NCBI RefSeq assembly: GCF_005954645.2
Contig: NZ_CP040695.2
Location: 1,240,001-1,304,000 of the forward strand
Length of the DNA stretch: 64,000 bases
DNA from: Nocardioides sp. S-1144
GTDB lineage: Bacteria; Actinomycetota; Actinomycetes; Propionibacteriales; Nocardioidaceae
Direction: 5' to 3'
In this document: in pieces, positions 38,580-49,151 of the stretch
Numbering within the stretch: position 1 is the first letter of the stretch
How the letters are laid out: every line of letters starts with the position of its first letter
The notes under the pieces: model-generated
The model's database searches: none
What the model saw: the letters and a program-made list of their open reading frames with translations, nothing else
What the model was told of the DNA's origin: nothing
Translations under genes and position numbers: made by a program

Positions 38580-39767
38580 TCAGTCGGACAGGACGAACGG
38601 CGGGTCGAGGTCCTCGCCCGGCACCGGGCCGAGCACGGTGGTGGGCTCCCCGCCGACGTCCTGGGTGAGCACCGTCCAGGCCCCGTCGTAGGCGGTCGCG
38701 AGGATCGTGTCCTCGTCGAGGAACCGCACGTACGGCACCGAGGTGTCCTCGATCTCGAGTCTCGCGACCTCGGTGAGGTCGGTGTCGAGGACCGCGACCC
38801 ACCGGTTCCCGAAGCCGTCACCCTGGGGGTCCCCTGCCAGGAGGTAGCGGCCGTCGGGGGAGACGTCGAGGAACTTGTAGTCGCAGGTCTCCTCGATCAC
38901 CGCCTCCTGCTCGGCCGGGTCCCACAGAGCGCTGCAGCCGGTGAGGTCGTCGTCGAGCACCCGGGTGACGACGGTGACCAGGTCGCCCTCGGACGTCGCG
39001 CCGGTCACGCTCAGGACGCCGGGAGCCGGGCTGCTCTCGCGGCCGTCCTGGTTGACCTCGATCGGGTCGTCCTGGCTCTGGTTGAGGAAGACCCGGCAGC
39101 TGGTGACGCAGTCGTCGCCGGTGGCGACCATCGGGAACTGCAGCTCGGGGTCGAAGCCGTCGGCGATCACCTTCTGGCCGTCGTCCCCCACGGTCTGCAG
39201 CTCGCCGTCGAGGGTCATGAAGACGACGTAGGTGCCGGTGACCGAGGCGATCGGCGGGTTGAAGGCCGAGTAGCTCTCGACCACGGCGCCGTCCTCGACG
39301 ACGTCGACGACCGTGTCGCCGTTGTCGGCCTGGGCGGTGGCCACGATCCGGTCGCCGAGGTCGGTGGCGGAGGTGTAGTCGCCGGGCAGGGCGACGACGC
39401 TGCCGTCGGCGCGGTGCAGGTCGCCGTCCTGGAGGTAGGCAAAACCGGGGCCCTCGGGCTCCGGCGGGGCCGGGGTCTCGGTGTCGACGGCGGTCGGGGT
39501 CTGGGTGGCGACCGGCGGCCCGCTGCTGCGGTCGGTGCCGAAGCCGCCGCTCGAGGCGACGGCGACGGGGGTGATGACGGCCGCGGCGGCCACGAGGCTC
39601 GCCGCGACGACGGTACGGCGACGTCGCTTGATGCTCACGGCTCTGCCTCTCACGTGCTCGAAGGTCAACGGGGACTCGCGGAGGTCGCGGACGCGGCGGT
39701 CGAACTCGCTGCTCATCTCGCTCTCCCAGTCCTGGTCGGGGTGCTGGTCGGGTCGGTCCTCGTTCAT
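38580..39767 (-). CDS. Membrane-anchored beta-propeller-like partner of ECF sigma factor
   Basis: A 395-residue single-pass protein. The cytoplasmic N-terminus (~1-48) ends in IKRRRR, followed by the membrane helix TVVAASLVAAAAVITPVAVA and then a Thr/Pro linker. The exterior part has repeated short beta motifs (FAYLQDGDLHRADGS, FLDVSPDGRYLLAGD and VRFLDEDTILATAYDG), suggesting a TolB/WD40-like propeller. It overlaps the sigma-factor gene by four bases (ATGA). It probably regulates that sigma factor, but no zinc-binding anti-sigma motif is seen. Confidence 0.8.
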   Translation of the reverse strand: MNEDRPDQHPDQDWESEMSSEFDRRVRDLRESPLTFEHVRGRAVSIKRRRRTVVAASLVAAAAVITPVAVASSGGFGTDRSSGPPVATQTPTAVDTETPAPPEPEGPGFAYLQDGDLHRADGSVVALPGDYTSATDLGDRIVATAQADNGDTVVDVVEDGAVVESYSAFNPPIASVTGTYVVFMTLDGELQTVGDDGQKVIADGFDPELQFPMVATGDDCVTSCRVFLNQSQDDPIEVNQDGRESSPAPGVLSVTGATSEGDLVTVVTRVLDDDLTGCSALWDPAEQEAVIEETCDYKFLDVSPDGRYLLAGDPQGDGFGNRWVAVLDTDLTEVARLEIEDTSVPYVRFLDEDTILATAYDGAWTVLTQDVGGEPTTVLGPVPGEDLDPPFVLSD

Positions 39768-40288
39768 CGGTCCTCCTCCGGTCGTCCGGGGTGCAGGTCG
39801 GCGGGCACACGCTCACGCAGCGCCGCGATGGCCCGGCTGCACTGCGACTTCACGGTGCCGACCGAGATGCCGAGGACGTCGGCGGTCTCGGCCTCGCTCA
39901 GCTGCTCGTAGTAGCGCAGCACCACGACGGCGCGCGCCTTCGGTGGCAGGGACGTGACGACGTCCCACAGCGCGGCGCTGCGGCCCTCGTCGTAGGCGTC
40001 GAGGTGGGGGCTCTCGGGCAGCACCTCGGTGGCGTGCTCCTTGCGCTTCCAGGCCCGGCGCCACAGCGAGTTGTTCTCGTTGACCATGATCCGGCGCACG
40101 TAGGCGTCGACCGAGGCCCGGTCGTTGACCTTGTCCCAGGCCAGGTACAGCTTGGCCAGCGACGTCTGCAGGATGTCCTCGGCCTGGTGCCGGTCGCCGG
40201 TGAGCAGGTACGCGGTGCGCAGCAGGCTCGGCTGGCGTGCCTGCAGGTACGCCGTGAACTCGGCGTCGCGGCGTCCGTGCCGGGTCAT
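39764..40288 (-). CDS. SigE-type ECF RNA polymerase sigma factor
   Basis: A 174-residue ECF sigma factor. Region 2 shows FTAYLQARQPSLLRTAYLLTGD, AEDILQTSLAKLYLAW and YVRRIMVNENNSLWRR. Region 4 shows SLPPKARAVVVLRYYEQLSEAETADVLG and GTVKSQCSRAIAAL. The ATG at 40288 is chosen from the family N-terminus and because GACACT lies six bases upstream. It is the second sigma plus membrane-partner module in this window. This one is intact, unlike that at 1979-4243. Confidence 0.93.
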   Translation of the reverse strand: MTRHGRRDAEFTAYLQARQPSLLRTAYLLTGDRHQAEDILQTSLAKLYLAWDKVNDRASVDAYVRRIMVNENNSLWRRAWKRKEHATEVLPESPHLDAYDEGRSAALWDVVTSLPPKARAVVVLRYYEQLSEAETADVLGISVGTVKSQCSRAIAALRERVPADLHPGRPEEDR

Positions 40289-40402
40289 GTCTCCAGTGTC
40301 GGGTCTGTCCCGTCCGTGCAGCAGCATCATCACGGCTCCTCCCTCACGTTCACGACACCAAGACGCGAACGGTGCGGAGAAGGTTGCAACCGGCCGCCGA
40401 CG

Positions 40403-41437
40403 TCAGTGGGCCAGGAGGTAGCCGGTGCGCCGGCCCGGCCGGACCACCGGCGTGGTCCGCTCGATCGAGCCGTCGAGCCCGAGCCGCACGATCGCCTGGC
40501 GACTCCCGCCCCGAGGCGGCCGGGCGACGCCGAGCAGGTGCCGTCGGTCCTCCCACACCAGGCCGTGGATCCCCAGCCCGCGCGGGACGGCGAGGACGTG
40601 ACGCACCGCGCCCGTGCGGGCGTCGCGGACCGTCCACCCGCCGCGCCGCGACCAGCCGAGGAGCCGGCCACCCGGGCCCAGGGCGACGGCCCCCCAGCGC
40701 CGGTCGTGCCAGAGCCGGCGACCGGCCCGGGTGTCCAGGACGACGACGCCGCGGCCGTCCGTGTCGGGGACGCCCACCAGCAGGCCGGAGCGCCCGTCGA
40801 CCGCGCGCACCCCGGCGAGGCCGGTGATGCGGCGCGGCGCCCCGACCAGGTCGGACCGGAGGACCCCGCGCGTGCCGGAGCCCCGACTGAGGAGCACGTC
40901 GCCGTCGAGCAGGCCGACGACGGCGGTGAGCACGCCCTGCCCCGGCCGGTCCTCCAGGCGCTGGGTCCGCTCGCCGTCCGCCGTGCGCAGGTGCAGCACC
41001 GTCGGCGCCGGCACCCCCGACTCGGGGCACGCGAACGTCGCCCAGGCGACGGTGTCCCCGTGCGCGGCCCCACCCCCGCTCGTGCACCCGTCGAGCTCCT
41101 CGACGCCGTCGGCGGTGACCACGCTCAGGCCGCTGGTGCCCTCGAAGTACCGGCCGTCGTCGACCAGCAGGCCGCCGCGGAACGCGTCGACCCCACCCAG
41201 GGCGAAGCGGCTCGGCGGCAGCTCGAAGCCGCCGCCGCGGGCGACGTACGTCGTGCCCACGACGTGGCCGGTGCGGGGCGGGGGCCCGACCGGGAGCTGC
41301 TGCAGGGCCGCCCGCGCGGGGGCCGGCGCCGAGGTGGCGGGGCCCGGGGGCGCCGGGGCCGGGGGCGGTCGCCCGGCGTCCGGGCCGGAGCAGGCGGCGA
41401 ACGCGACGAGGACCAGCGCGACGGCGAGCGGCTTCAC
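40403..41437 (-). CDS. Secreted lipoprotein, possibly beta-propeller
   Basis: A 344-residue lipoprotein. The signal VKPLAVALVLVAFAACSG has a lipobox (FAAC, Cys ~17), then a Pro/Ala-rich linker to ~50. The rest has repeated strands such as LLVGVPDTDGRGVVVLDTRAGRRLWHDRRWGAVALGP, resembling a quinoprotein-like propeller without recognisable catalytic residues. The open frame extends to 41614, but the GTG at 41437 directly precedes the signal peptide. It lies 114 bp upstream of the sigma-factor gene on the same strand. Confidence 0.75.
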   Translation of the reverse strand: MKPLAVALVLVAFAACSGPDAGRPPPAPAPPGPATSAPAPARAALQQLPVGPPPRTGHVVGTTYVARGGGFELPPSRFALGGVDAFRGGLLVDDGRYFEGTSGLSVVTADGVEELDGCTSGGGAAHGDTVAWATFACPESGVPAPTVLHLRTADGERTQRLEDRPGQGVLTAVVGLLDGDVLLSRGSGTRGVLRSDLVGAPRRITGLAGVRAVDGRSGLLVGVPDTDGRGVVVLDTRAGRRLWHDRRWGAVALGPGGRLLGWSRRGGWTVRDARTGAVRHVLAVPRGLGIHGLVWEDRRHLLGVARPPRGGSRQAIVRLGLDGSIERTTPVVRPGRRTGYLLAH

Positions 41438-41651
41438 CCCGGTACGACGCCCGACGACGCCACGGGGTTGACCCGCACGGGGGCCCGGCGGCACGTCGCA
41501 GTTCCGGGACGCCGCGGGCGCGGCTGCGCGCGCCTGACTACGGTGGGGACGATGCTCACGCGGCGTCCGTGGCTCCCGGGAGCCGGGCGCGGCGTCACGT
41601 CGCCCGTGACGCACCGAGCGTCGTCCACCGAGTCAGAGCAGGGGAGCACGC

Positions 41652-42752
41652 ATGCAGCAGGTCAAGGCCGTCGTCGCGAAGGCCAAGGGAGAGCCCGTCG
41701 AGCTGGTCACCATCAACGTGCCGGACCCGGGACCGGGTGAGGCCGTGGTCAAGGTGCAGGCCTGCGGTGTGTGCCACACCGACCTGCACTACCGCGAGGG
41801 CGGGATCAACGACGACTTCCCGTTCCTCCTCGGCCACGAGGCCGCCGGCGTGGTCGAGGCCGTCGGGCCCGACGTGACCGGGGTGGCGCCGGGCGACTTC
41901 GTCGTCCTGAACTGGCGCGCCGTCTGCGGGCAGTGCCGCGCGTGCAAGCGGGGCGAGCCGCAGTACTGCTTCGCCACCCACAACGCCACCCAGAAGATGA
42001 CGCTCGAGGACGGCACCGAGCTCTCGCCGGCCCTGGGGATCGGCGCGTTCGCCGAGAAGACCCTGGTCGCGGCCGGGCAGTGCACGAAGGTCGACCCCGA
42101 GGCGCGGCCGGCGGCCGTGGGCCTGCTCGGCTGCGGCGTGATGGCCGGCATCGGCGCGGCGATCAACACCGGCGCCGTGACCCGCGGGAAGTCCGTCGCG
42201 GTCATCGGCTGCGGCGGCGTCGGCGTCGCGGCGGTCGCGGGCTCCGCGCTGGCCGGGGCCAGCCCGGTCATCGCCGTCGACATCGACCCCAAGAAGCTCG
42301 AGGCGGCCACCCGCCTGGGCGCCACGCACACCGTCGACTCCAGCAAGGTCGACGCCGTCGAGGAGATCAAGCGGATCTGCGCGGAGACCTACGAGGGCGC
42401 CGACGGCGCCGACGTCGTGGTCGAGGCCGTGGGTCGCCCGGAGACGTGGAAGCAGGCCTTCTACGCCCGCGACCTGGCCGGCACCGTCGTCCTGGTCGGC
42501 GTCCCGACGCCCGACATGACGCTGCCCGACCTGCCGCTGATCGACGTGTTCGGCCGCGGCGGCTCGCTCAAGTCGAGCTGGTACGGCGACTGCCTGCCGA
42601 GCCGTGACTTCCCGATGCTGGTCGACCTCTACCGCCAGGGCCGGCTCGACCTCGACGCGTTCGTCACCGAGGAGATCGGCATCGACGACGTCGAGGCCGC
42701 CTTCGCCAAGATGCACGACGGCGACGTCCTGCGCTCGGTGGTGATCCTGTGA
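41652..42752 (+). CDS. mscR: S-(hydroxymethyl)mycothiol dehydrogenase
   Basis: A 366-residue zinc alcohol dehydrogenase. It oxidises the mycothiol adduct of formaldehyde, and homologues also reduce S-nitrosomycothiol. Catalytic zinc ligands are in [13 protein letters not shown] and GHEAAG, structural zinc cysteines in [15 protein letters not shown] and the NAD site in [13 protein letters not shown]. The segment [15 protein letters not shown] with [18 protein letters not shown] marks the mycothiol type. TACGGT at 41538-41543 may be the -10. The stop overlaps the MBL hydrolase. Confidence 0.92.
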   Translation: MQQVKAVVAKAKGEPVELVTINVPDPGPGEAVVKVQACGVCHTDLHYREGGINDDFPFLLGHEAAGVVEAVGPDVTGVAPGDFVVLNWRAVCGQCRACKRGEPQYCFATHNATQKMTLEDGTELSPALGIGAFAEKTLVAAGQCTKVDPEARPAAVGLLGCGVMAGIGAAINTGAVTRGKSVAVIGCGGVGVAAVAGSALAGASPVIAVDIDPKKLEAATRLGATHTVDSSKVDAVEEIKRICAETYEGADGADVVVEAVGRPETWKQAFYARDLAGTVVLVGVPTPDMTLPDLPLIDVFGRGGSLKSSWYGDCLPSRDFPMLVDLYRQGRLDLDAFVTEEIGIDDVEAAFAKMHDGDVLRSVVIL

Positions 42753-43396
42753 CGGCCACCCGGGCCAGGGTCGACCACGCGGTCTCCTCGGGCACCTTCA
42801 GCCTCGACGGCCAGACCTTCGACGTCGACAACAACATCTGGGTGGTCGGCGACGACGCCGAGTGCGTCGTCATCGACGCCCCGCACTCGGTCGAGGACAT
42901 CCTGGCCGTGGTGGGCGACCGCACGATCAAGGCGATCGTGCTCACCCACGCCCACGACGACCACTGTCGTGTCGCACCGGCGCTCCGCGCGGCCGCCAAC
43001 GGCGGGTCCGGGGCGCCGATCATGCTGCACCCGGCCGACCGTCCCTTGTGGGAGCTCACGCACGGCGGTCCCGACGACGAGACCGCCACGCTGTGGGACC
43101 TCGACCTCGCCGACGGCGTCACGATCGAGGTCGGCGGGACGACGCTGCAGGTGCTGCACACGCCGGGTCACGCGCCCGGCGCGGTCTGCCTGTACGCCCC
43201 CGACCTGGGCTGCGTCTTCACCGGCGACACCCTGTTCAACGGTGGTCCGGGCGCGACCGGGCGCAGCTTCAGCGACGAGGACCTGATCAAGGACTCCATC
43301 CGCGCCCGGCTGTTCGCCCTCCCGGCCGGGACCGTGGTGCACACCGGCCACGGCGACGACACCACGATCGCGGCGGAGCAGGCCGGCCTCGGCTGA
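42749..43396 (+). CDS. Metallo-beta-lactamase-fold hydrolase, formaldehyde pathway
   Basis: A 215-residue MBL-fold hydrolase. The metal motif is LTHAHDDHC, later ligands are in [20 protein letters not shown] and HTGHGDDTT. The GTG overlaps the mycothiol dehydrogenase stop. In mycothiol bacteria this partner is thought to hydrolyse S-formylmycothiol to formate and free thiol; that function is inferred from the pairing and the glyoxalase-II-like motifs. Confidence 0.9.
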   Translation: MTATRARVDHAVSSGTFSLDGQTFDVDNNIWVVGDDAECVVIDAPHSVEDILAVVGDRTIKAIVLTHAHDDHCRVAPALRAAANGGSGAPIMLHPADRPLWELTHGGPDDETATLWDLDLADGVTIEVGGTTLQVLHTPGHAPGAVCLYAPDLGCVFTGDTLFNGGPGATGRSFSDEDLIKDSIRARLFALPAGTVVHTGHGDDTTIAAEQAGLG

Positions 43397-43419
43397 GCCC
43401 TGCCGGCGGCGTCCCGGGG

Positions 43420-44595
43420 TCAGAGCGGTTCGACGAGGTACGCGGCGCCCCGCCCGGCGACCCGGGTCAGCACGATCGTGGCCTCGGCGGCACCGGTGAG
43501 GGCGAGCCGCTTGCGCAGCTGCTCGGGGACGACGTCGACGCCGCGCTTCTTGATCGTCAGCGTCCCGACGCCGCGCTCGCGCAGCGCCGCCCTCAGCTGC
43601 TTCTCGCGGTAGGGGAGCTCCTCGAGCACGCGGTAGCCGCGGGCGAACGGCGTCCGGGAGGAGTCGTCGGAGGTCACGTAGGCGATGTGCTCGTCGACCA
43701 GCCCACCGCCGACCGCGGCCGCGACCGCGGTCACCAGGCCGGCGCGGATGACGGCGCCGTCGGGCTCGTAGAGGTAGCCGCCGACGTCGCGGACGCCGAC
43801 GTGGGCGGCGCCGGGGTCGTCGTCCTCGGTGAGGGTGGCCAGGCCGCCGTCGCCGATGACGGTGGCCCGGCGACGGGTCGAGGCCAGGCTGCCCGACCAC
43901 AGGGCGGCCTCCTTGACCTCGCCGCGGTCACTGACCCACTCGGCCTCGACGCCCTCGGGTACCAGGTCGTGGGGGATTCCGGGGGCCACCTTCACGCAGG
44001 CGTCGCGGGCGAGGAGCCGCTCGACGAAGGTCCAGGGCGGCGTCCAGGCGTCGGGGCTCCAGGTGCGGCCCGCCCCGGAGCGGCGCGCGGGGTCGGCGAA
44101 GGCGACGTCGAAGGGCGAGGTGTCGATCCGGGTGGCGTCGGCCACGCTCACCGCCCCCGGGAGGCCGAGGGCGGCCAGGTTGGCCCCGGCCACCGCGACC
44201 CGGACCGGGTCGAGGTCGATGCCGACGCAGGTGATGCCGGCCTCGGCGGCGGCGAGCAGGTCACCGCCGATGCCGCAGCCGAGGTCGACCAGGGTGCGGG
44301 TCGCGAACGCCGTCAGCCGGCCGGCCCGGTGGCGCGCGACCGCGGCGCGGGTGGCCTGCTCGAGCCCGTCGGGGGTGAAGTACAGCAGCGCGGCCCGCTC
44401 GCCGAGCTTGGCCTCGGCGCGCCGGCGCAGCGTCACCTGGGTGAGCGCGGCGGCGACCCGGTCGGGCGTCGCCGTCCGGCGCAGCGCCGTCTGGACCGCG
44501 AGCTCGTCGTCACCGCCGGCTACGAGGGCGGTCGCCGTCGCCAGCAGGGCCTGACCGTCGTCGGTCAGCAGCCAGTGGAAGGCGTCGAGGTCCAT
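43420..44595 (-). CDS. Class I SAM-dependent methyltransferase, THUMP-like
   Basis: A 391-residue methyltransferase. The SAM motif I is TLVDLGCGIGGDLLAAAEAG, motif II VGIDLDPVRVAVA and a DPAR motif follows (VAFADPARRSGAGR). The C-terminal 100 residues (LRERGVGTLTIKKRGVDVVPEQLRKRL) match the THUMP-like domain attached to such enzymes in actinobacteria. Its neighbourship with groES is conserved. RNA is the likely substrate by analogy. GAAGAT six bases before the ATG suggests a leaderless message. Confidence 0.9.
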   Translation of the reverse strand: MDLDAFHWLLTDDGQALLATATALVAGGDDELAVQTALRRTATPDRVAAALTQVTLRRRAEAKLGERAALLYFTPDGLEQATRAAVARHRAGRLTAFATRTLVDLGCGIGGDLLAAAEAGITCVGIDLDPVRVAVAGANLAALGLPGAVSVADATRIDTSPFDVAFADPARRSGAGRTWSPDAWTPPWTFVERLLARDACVKVAPGIPHDLVPEGVEAEWVSDRGEVKEAALWSGSLASTRRRATVIGDGGLATLTEDDDPGAAHVGVRDVGGYLYEPDGAVIRAGLVTAVAAAVGGGLVDEHIAYVTSDDSSRTPFARGYRVLEELPYREKQLRAALRERGVGTLTIKKRGVDVVPEQLRKRLALTGAAEATIVLTRVAGRGAAYLVEPL

Positions 44596-44666
44596 GTCCT
44601 GATCTTCGCAGGCGGCTCCGGCCCGGCGGGCGCGACGGGCGCCCGGCCGGTCGACCCCCACCCTCC

Positions 44667-44693
44667 CTGGCACTCGTCAGGGGGGAGTGCTAG
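44667..44693. promoter_or_regulatory. CIRCE operator 1 (HrcA site) over groES promoter
   Basis: CTGGCACTC (44667-44675), nine bases, then GAGTGCTAG (44685-44693) form the HrcA inverted repeat. It overlaps a likely promoter: TGGCAC (44668-44673) and TAGTTT (44691-44696), 17 bases apart. Confidence 0.85.
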
Positions 44694-44701
44694 TTTCGGA
44701 A

Positions 44702-44728
44702 CTGGCACTCTCGACCCGAGGGTGCCAG
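44702..44728. promoter_or_regulatory. CIRCE operator 2 (HrcA site) at groES transcription start
   Basis: CTGGCACTC (44702-44710), nine bases, then GGGTGCCAG (44720-44728), one mismatch from symmetry. It covers the expected transcription start near 44703. Confidence 0.8.
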
Positions 44729-44823
44729 CGCTTGCGAAGAGGTACGACCCCCGCGACGGCGTACCACCGAGCAGGCCCACCACGTGAGCCCGCAGAGTTA
44801 CAACGAAAGTGGAGGTCGACATC

Positions 44824-45117
44824 GTGTCGGTCAACATCAAGCCTCTCGAGGACCGGATCGTCGTCAAGCCCCTCGAGGCCGAGCAGACCACGGCCTCCGG
44901 CCTGGTCATCCCGGACACCGCCAAGGAGAAGCCCCAGGAGGGCGAGGTCGTGGCGCTGGGTCCGGGTCGCATCGACGACAACGGCAACCGCGTCCCGCTC
45001 GACGTCGCCGTCGGCGACAAGGTCATCTACAGCAAGTACGGCGGCACCGAGGTCAAGTACGCCGGGGACGAGTTCCTCATCCTCTCGGCGCGCGACGTCC
45101 TCGCCGTCGTCTCCTGA
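44824..45117 (+). CDS. groES: Co-chaperonin GroES
   Basis: A 97-residue GroES, the lid of the chaperonin ring. It has [21 protein letters not shown], the mobile loop [17 protein letters not shown] and [19 protein letters not shown] eight bases upstream fixes the GTG at 44824 over a GTG at 44809. Transcription is probably repressed by HrcA through two CIRCE elements. Confidence 0.97.
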   Translation: MSVNIKPLEDRIVVKPLEAEQTTASGLVIPDTAKEKPQEGEVVALGPGRIDDNGNRVPLDVAVGDKVIYSKYGGTEVKYAGDEFLILSARDVLAVVS

Positions 45118-45217
45118 TCACTTCCTGATCCTTCCAGATCAGCTGCGCGGGTCGTCCGCCTGACGAGCGCCTCGTGCGTGAAGTCGGCGGGCGACCCGTT
45201 CGCCGTCCTGGCCCTGA

Positions 45218-46879
<1,662 letters not shown>

Positions 46880-46907
46880 TCCACCCCGCCGGTCCGCCGG
46901 CACCGTT

Positions 46908-46948
46908 CCGACCCGTCGCGGGTGACCGCGGCGGGTCGGTCCGCTTTT
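46908..46948 (+). terminator. Rho-independent terminator of groES-groEL
   Basis: A 14-bp stem (CCGACCCGTCGCGG at 46908-46921 pairing with 46926-46939, one U-G pair) closed by the tetraloop GTGA is followed by TCCGCTTTT. Confidence 0.88.
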
Positions 46949-47027
46949 CGGTGCCCCAGATCCGCGCGGGGGGCGACTGGCTCTGACAGGGTGGGCGGGC
47001 ACCGTGCCGACCTGGGGAGGGAGGGCG

Positions 47028-47582
47028 ATGGACCACCACGCGCCGGACCGGCGACCGGCCGGGGGCTCCCGCCTGCTCACCGTCGTCCTCGCGGTGCTGC
47101 TGCTCGCCGTCCTCGCCACCTCGACGGTGCTCGTCCTCGAGCGCCGCAACGAGCCCGACGTCTCCCCGCAGCGACCCGCCGACATCGGCGCGGCCCGCTG
47201 GCAGGACGACGTCGCGGGCCGTGCGGTCCTCGCCGCGCGCCGCGCGGCGCGGACCTACTTCACCCTCGACCACCGACACGTCGAGCGCGACATGGACGCG
47301 ATGCGCGCCCTGGGCACCGACGAGTTCGTCGCGTCCTACGACGCCGGCGCGGCGGCCCTCGCCGCCCGGGTCTCCGAGCAGCGGCTGCGGCTCAGCGCGG
47401 CCCTCGAGCCCGACGGCGCCGCCACCGAGCTCCTCGTCGCCGACCGGGCCCAGGTCCTGGTCACCCTCGACGTGACGACCGTGGCGCCGACCGGACGGCG
47501 CACGGCCCCGTACCGGACCCGCGTGGTGCTCGACCTGGTCGACGACGAGTGGCTGGTCGCGGCGTTCGAGGAGGTGCGCTGA
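47028..47582 (+). CDS. Mce-associated-like membrane protein
   Basis: A 184-residue single-pass protein. The helix LLTVVLAVLLLAVLATSTVLVL (~18-39) is followed by an outer domain with AVLAARRAARTYFTLDHRHVERDMDAM and a C-terminal VVLDLVDDEWLVAAFEEVR, resembling Mce-associated proteins. GGGAGGGAGG precedes the ATG at 47028. The stop overlaps the start of a similar gene. No mce genes are in the window. Confidence 0.8.
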   Translation: MDHHAPDRRPAGGSRLLTVVLAVLLLAVLATSTVLVLERRNEPDVSPQRPADIGAARWQDDVAGRAVLAARRAARTYFTLDHRHVERDMDAMRALGTDEFVASYDAGAAALAARVSEQRLRLSAALEPDGAATELLVADRAQVLVTLDVTTVAPTGRRTAPYRTRVVLDLVDDEWLVAAFEEVR

Positions 47583-48118
47583 TGGGCCCGCTGCGTCGTC
47601 GCGTCGTCGTCCTGCTCGCCCTGGTGCTGGCGGGCTCGGGCCTGACGGTCGCGCTCGCGCTCACCCGCCCCGACGTCGCCCCGAGCGCGCCCGACAGCCG
47701 CGGCGACTACGAGGTCGCCGACCTGCTCGGACCCGGCGGCGACGGGCTCGAGGCGGCGGTCGCGGCCGTCCCGCTGGCCTTCGGCTACGACCACGCCGAC
47801 CTCACCGGCAGCCTGAGGGCCGCCTCGGAGACCATGACCCCGGCCTACGCCGCCCGCTTCGCCCGGGTCTTCGGCCGCGAGGTCCGCCCCTTCGCCCGCG
47901 AGCGCGAGGCCGTCACCGAGGCGCGGGTGCGTGGAGCAGGGGTGGTCCGCACCGGCGGCGGGGAGGACGTCGTCTGCCTCCTCTACGTCGACCAGGTGCT
48001 CGTCTCCGGGCGTGGTCTCGCGGCCGGCGAGAGCGAGGTGCTCGGGCGCAACCGGGTGCTCGTGGACGTCGTCCTCACCGACGGGGTCTGGAAGGTCGAC
48101 GACATCCAGGTCCTCTGA
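47582..48118 (+). CDS. Mce-associated-like membrane protein, second of pair
   Basis: A 178-residue protein with an N-terminal helix (VVVLLALVLAGSGLTVALALT). The outer domain has FGYDHADLTGSLRAASETMTPAYAARFARVF, LLYVDQVLV and the closing VDVVLTDGVWKVDDIQVL, again Mce-associated-like. The ATG overlaps the previous stop (TGATG), so the pair is probably made together. Function unknown. Confidence 0.8.
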   Translation: MGPLRRRVVVLLALVLAGSGLTVALALTRPDVAPSAPDSRGDYEVADLLGPGGDGLEAAVAAVPLAFGYDHADLTGSLRAASETMTPAYAARFARVFGREVRPFAREREAVTEARVRGAGVVRTGGGEDVVCLLYVDQVLVSGRGLAAGESEVLGRNRVLVDVVLTDGVWKVDDIQVL

Positions 48119-48197
48119 GCCGGACGCCGGGCTGGATGCAACCTCACCGCAACCCGGGGGACTTGCGGGTGCAACGACGGCCGAGGACGCTGGAGGC

Positions 48198-49082
48198 ATG
48201 CTGTGGAGAGTGCGCGTCACCCTGCCCGACCGCCCGGGCGCCCTGGCCGAGCTGGCGGCGGAGTGCGGCAAGGCCGGCGCCAACATCGTCGGCGTCCAGG
48301 CCTTCCCCGACAACGACCGGGTGACCGACGAGCTCGTGCTGCGGACCCCCGACGAGTGGACCGCCGAGGACCTCGTGGTCCTGCACGAGCGCTCCGGCGG
48401 CCGGGACGTGGTGGCCGCGACCTGCACCGAGGAGGCGCTGCTCGACCAGCCGACCCGCTTCGTGCAGGCGGCCCGCTCGGTGCTGGCCCAGCCGGCGTCG
48501 TTCCCCGACGTCGTGGCGCACCTCTTCGACGCCGACGTGCTGCCCGGCGAGGGACCGCAGGACGTGATGGAGATGGTGGTCGGCGACGTCCAGGTGCAGA
48601 TCCGGCGGGTCGCCCCGTTCACCGCCGTCGAGCACGCCCGCGGCGCCGCGATGGCCGAGCTCGTCAGCGACGTGCTCGGCCGCGAACGCCCGGCCTTCGC
48701 GCCGTCCGGTGGACGACGGATCGGGGCCGGTGCGGTGCCGACCTACGTCGTCGACGGCGGCACGGTGACCGCGCTCGCCGACGGCGTCGCCGCCGGCCGG
48801 GCCGTGGTGGTCGCCAGCACCGAGGACCCGACGGTCTTCACCGTCGACATCCGGGTCGACGCCGCCTGGCAGCGCCGCGGCATCGGCACCCGGCTGCTGG
48901 GCGACTCCGCCCGCCTCGCGCGCGGCCTCGGCGCCTCCGAGATCGTGCTCACCACCGCCCACGACAACCGTGCGGTGATGCCGATGGTGCTCTCCGCAGG
49001 CATGCGCGGCCGGATCCGGATGGCCGGCGAGACCCTGACCGTCCGCATCTCCGTCACCGAGCTCCGCCCCCTCGACCGCTGA
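48198..49082 (+). CDS. ACT domain-GNAT acetyltransferase fusion
   Basis: A 294-residue fusion. Residues 1-75 form an ACT-like ligand-binding domain (MLWRVRVTLPDRPGALAELAAECGKAGANIVGVQ). Residues ~180-294 form a GNAT domain (FTVDIRVDAAWQRRGIGTRLLGDSARLARG, VLTTAHDNRAVMPMVLSAGM). ACT domains usually bind amino acids, so allosteric control of acetylation is likely; this is inference. GACGCT lies six bases before the ATG, with GGAGG in between. Its stop codon lies inside the palindrome at 49077. Confidence 0.88.
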   Translation: MLWRVRVTLPDRPGALAELAAECGKAGANIVGVQAFPDNDRVTDELVLRTPDEWTAEDLVVLHERSGGRDVVAATCTEEALLDQPTRFVQAARSVLAQPASFPDVVAHLFDADVLPGEGPQDVMEMVVGDVQVQIRRVAPFTAVEHARGAAMAELVSDVLGRERPAFAPSGGRRIGAGAVPTYVVDGGTVTALADGVAAGRAVVVASTEDPTVFTVDIRVDAAWQRRGIGTRLLGDSARLARGLGASEIVLTTAHDNRAVMPMVLSAGMRGRIRMAGETLTVRISVTELRPLDR

Positions 49083-49149
49083 CCCGTCGCTGATCAGCGA
49101 CGGGTCAGCGAGTCCTGGGCCGACCCGTCGCTGATCAGCGACGGGTCGG
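49077..49149. terminator. Tandem palindromes between convergent genes, second locus
   Basis: A 34-bp palindrome at 49077-49110, identical to that at 19190-19223, is followed by a 30-bp one at 49120-49149. In the latter the outer T-A pair has become C-G on both sides, keeping symmetry. They separate the ACT-GNAT and GH15 genes, which converge. Confidence 0.75.
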
Positions 49150-49151
49150 CG

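Noticed and set aside
41550-41740. Leaderless ORF at ATG 41550 after TACGGT
   Set aside because: It runs out of frame through the mycothiol dehydrogenase with Arg/Gly-rich shadow composition. TACGGT is more likely the -10 of that gene.
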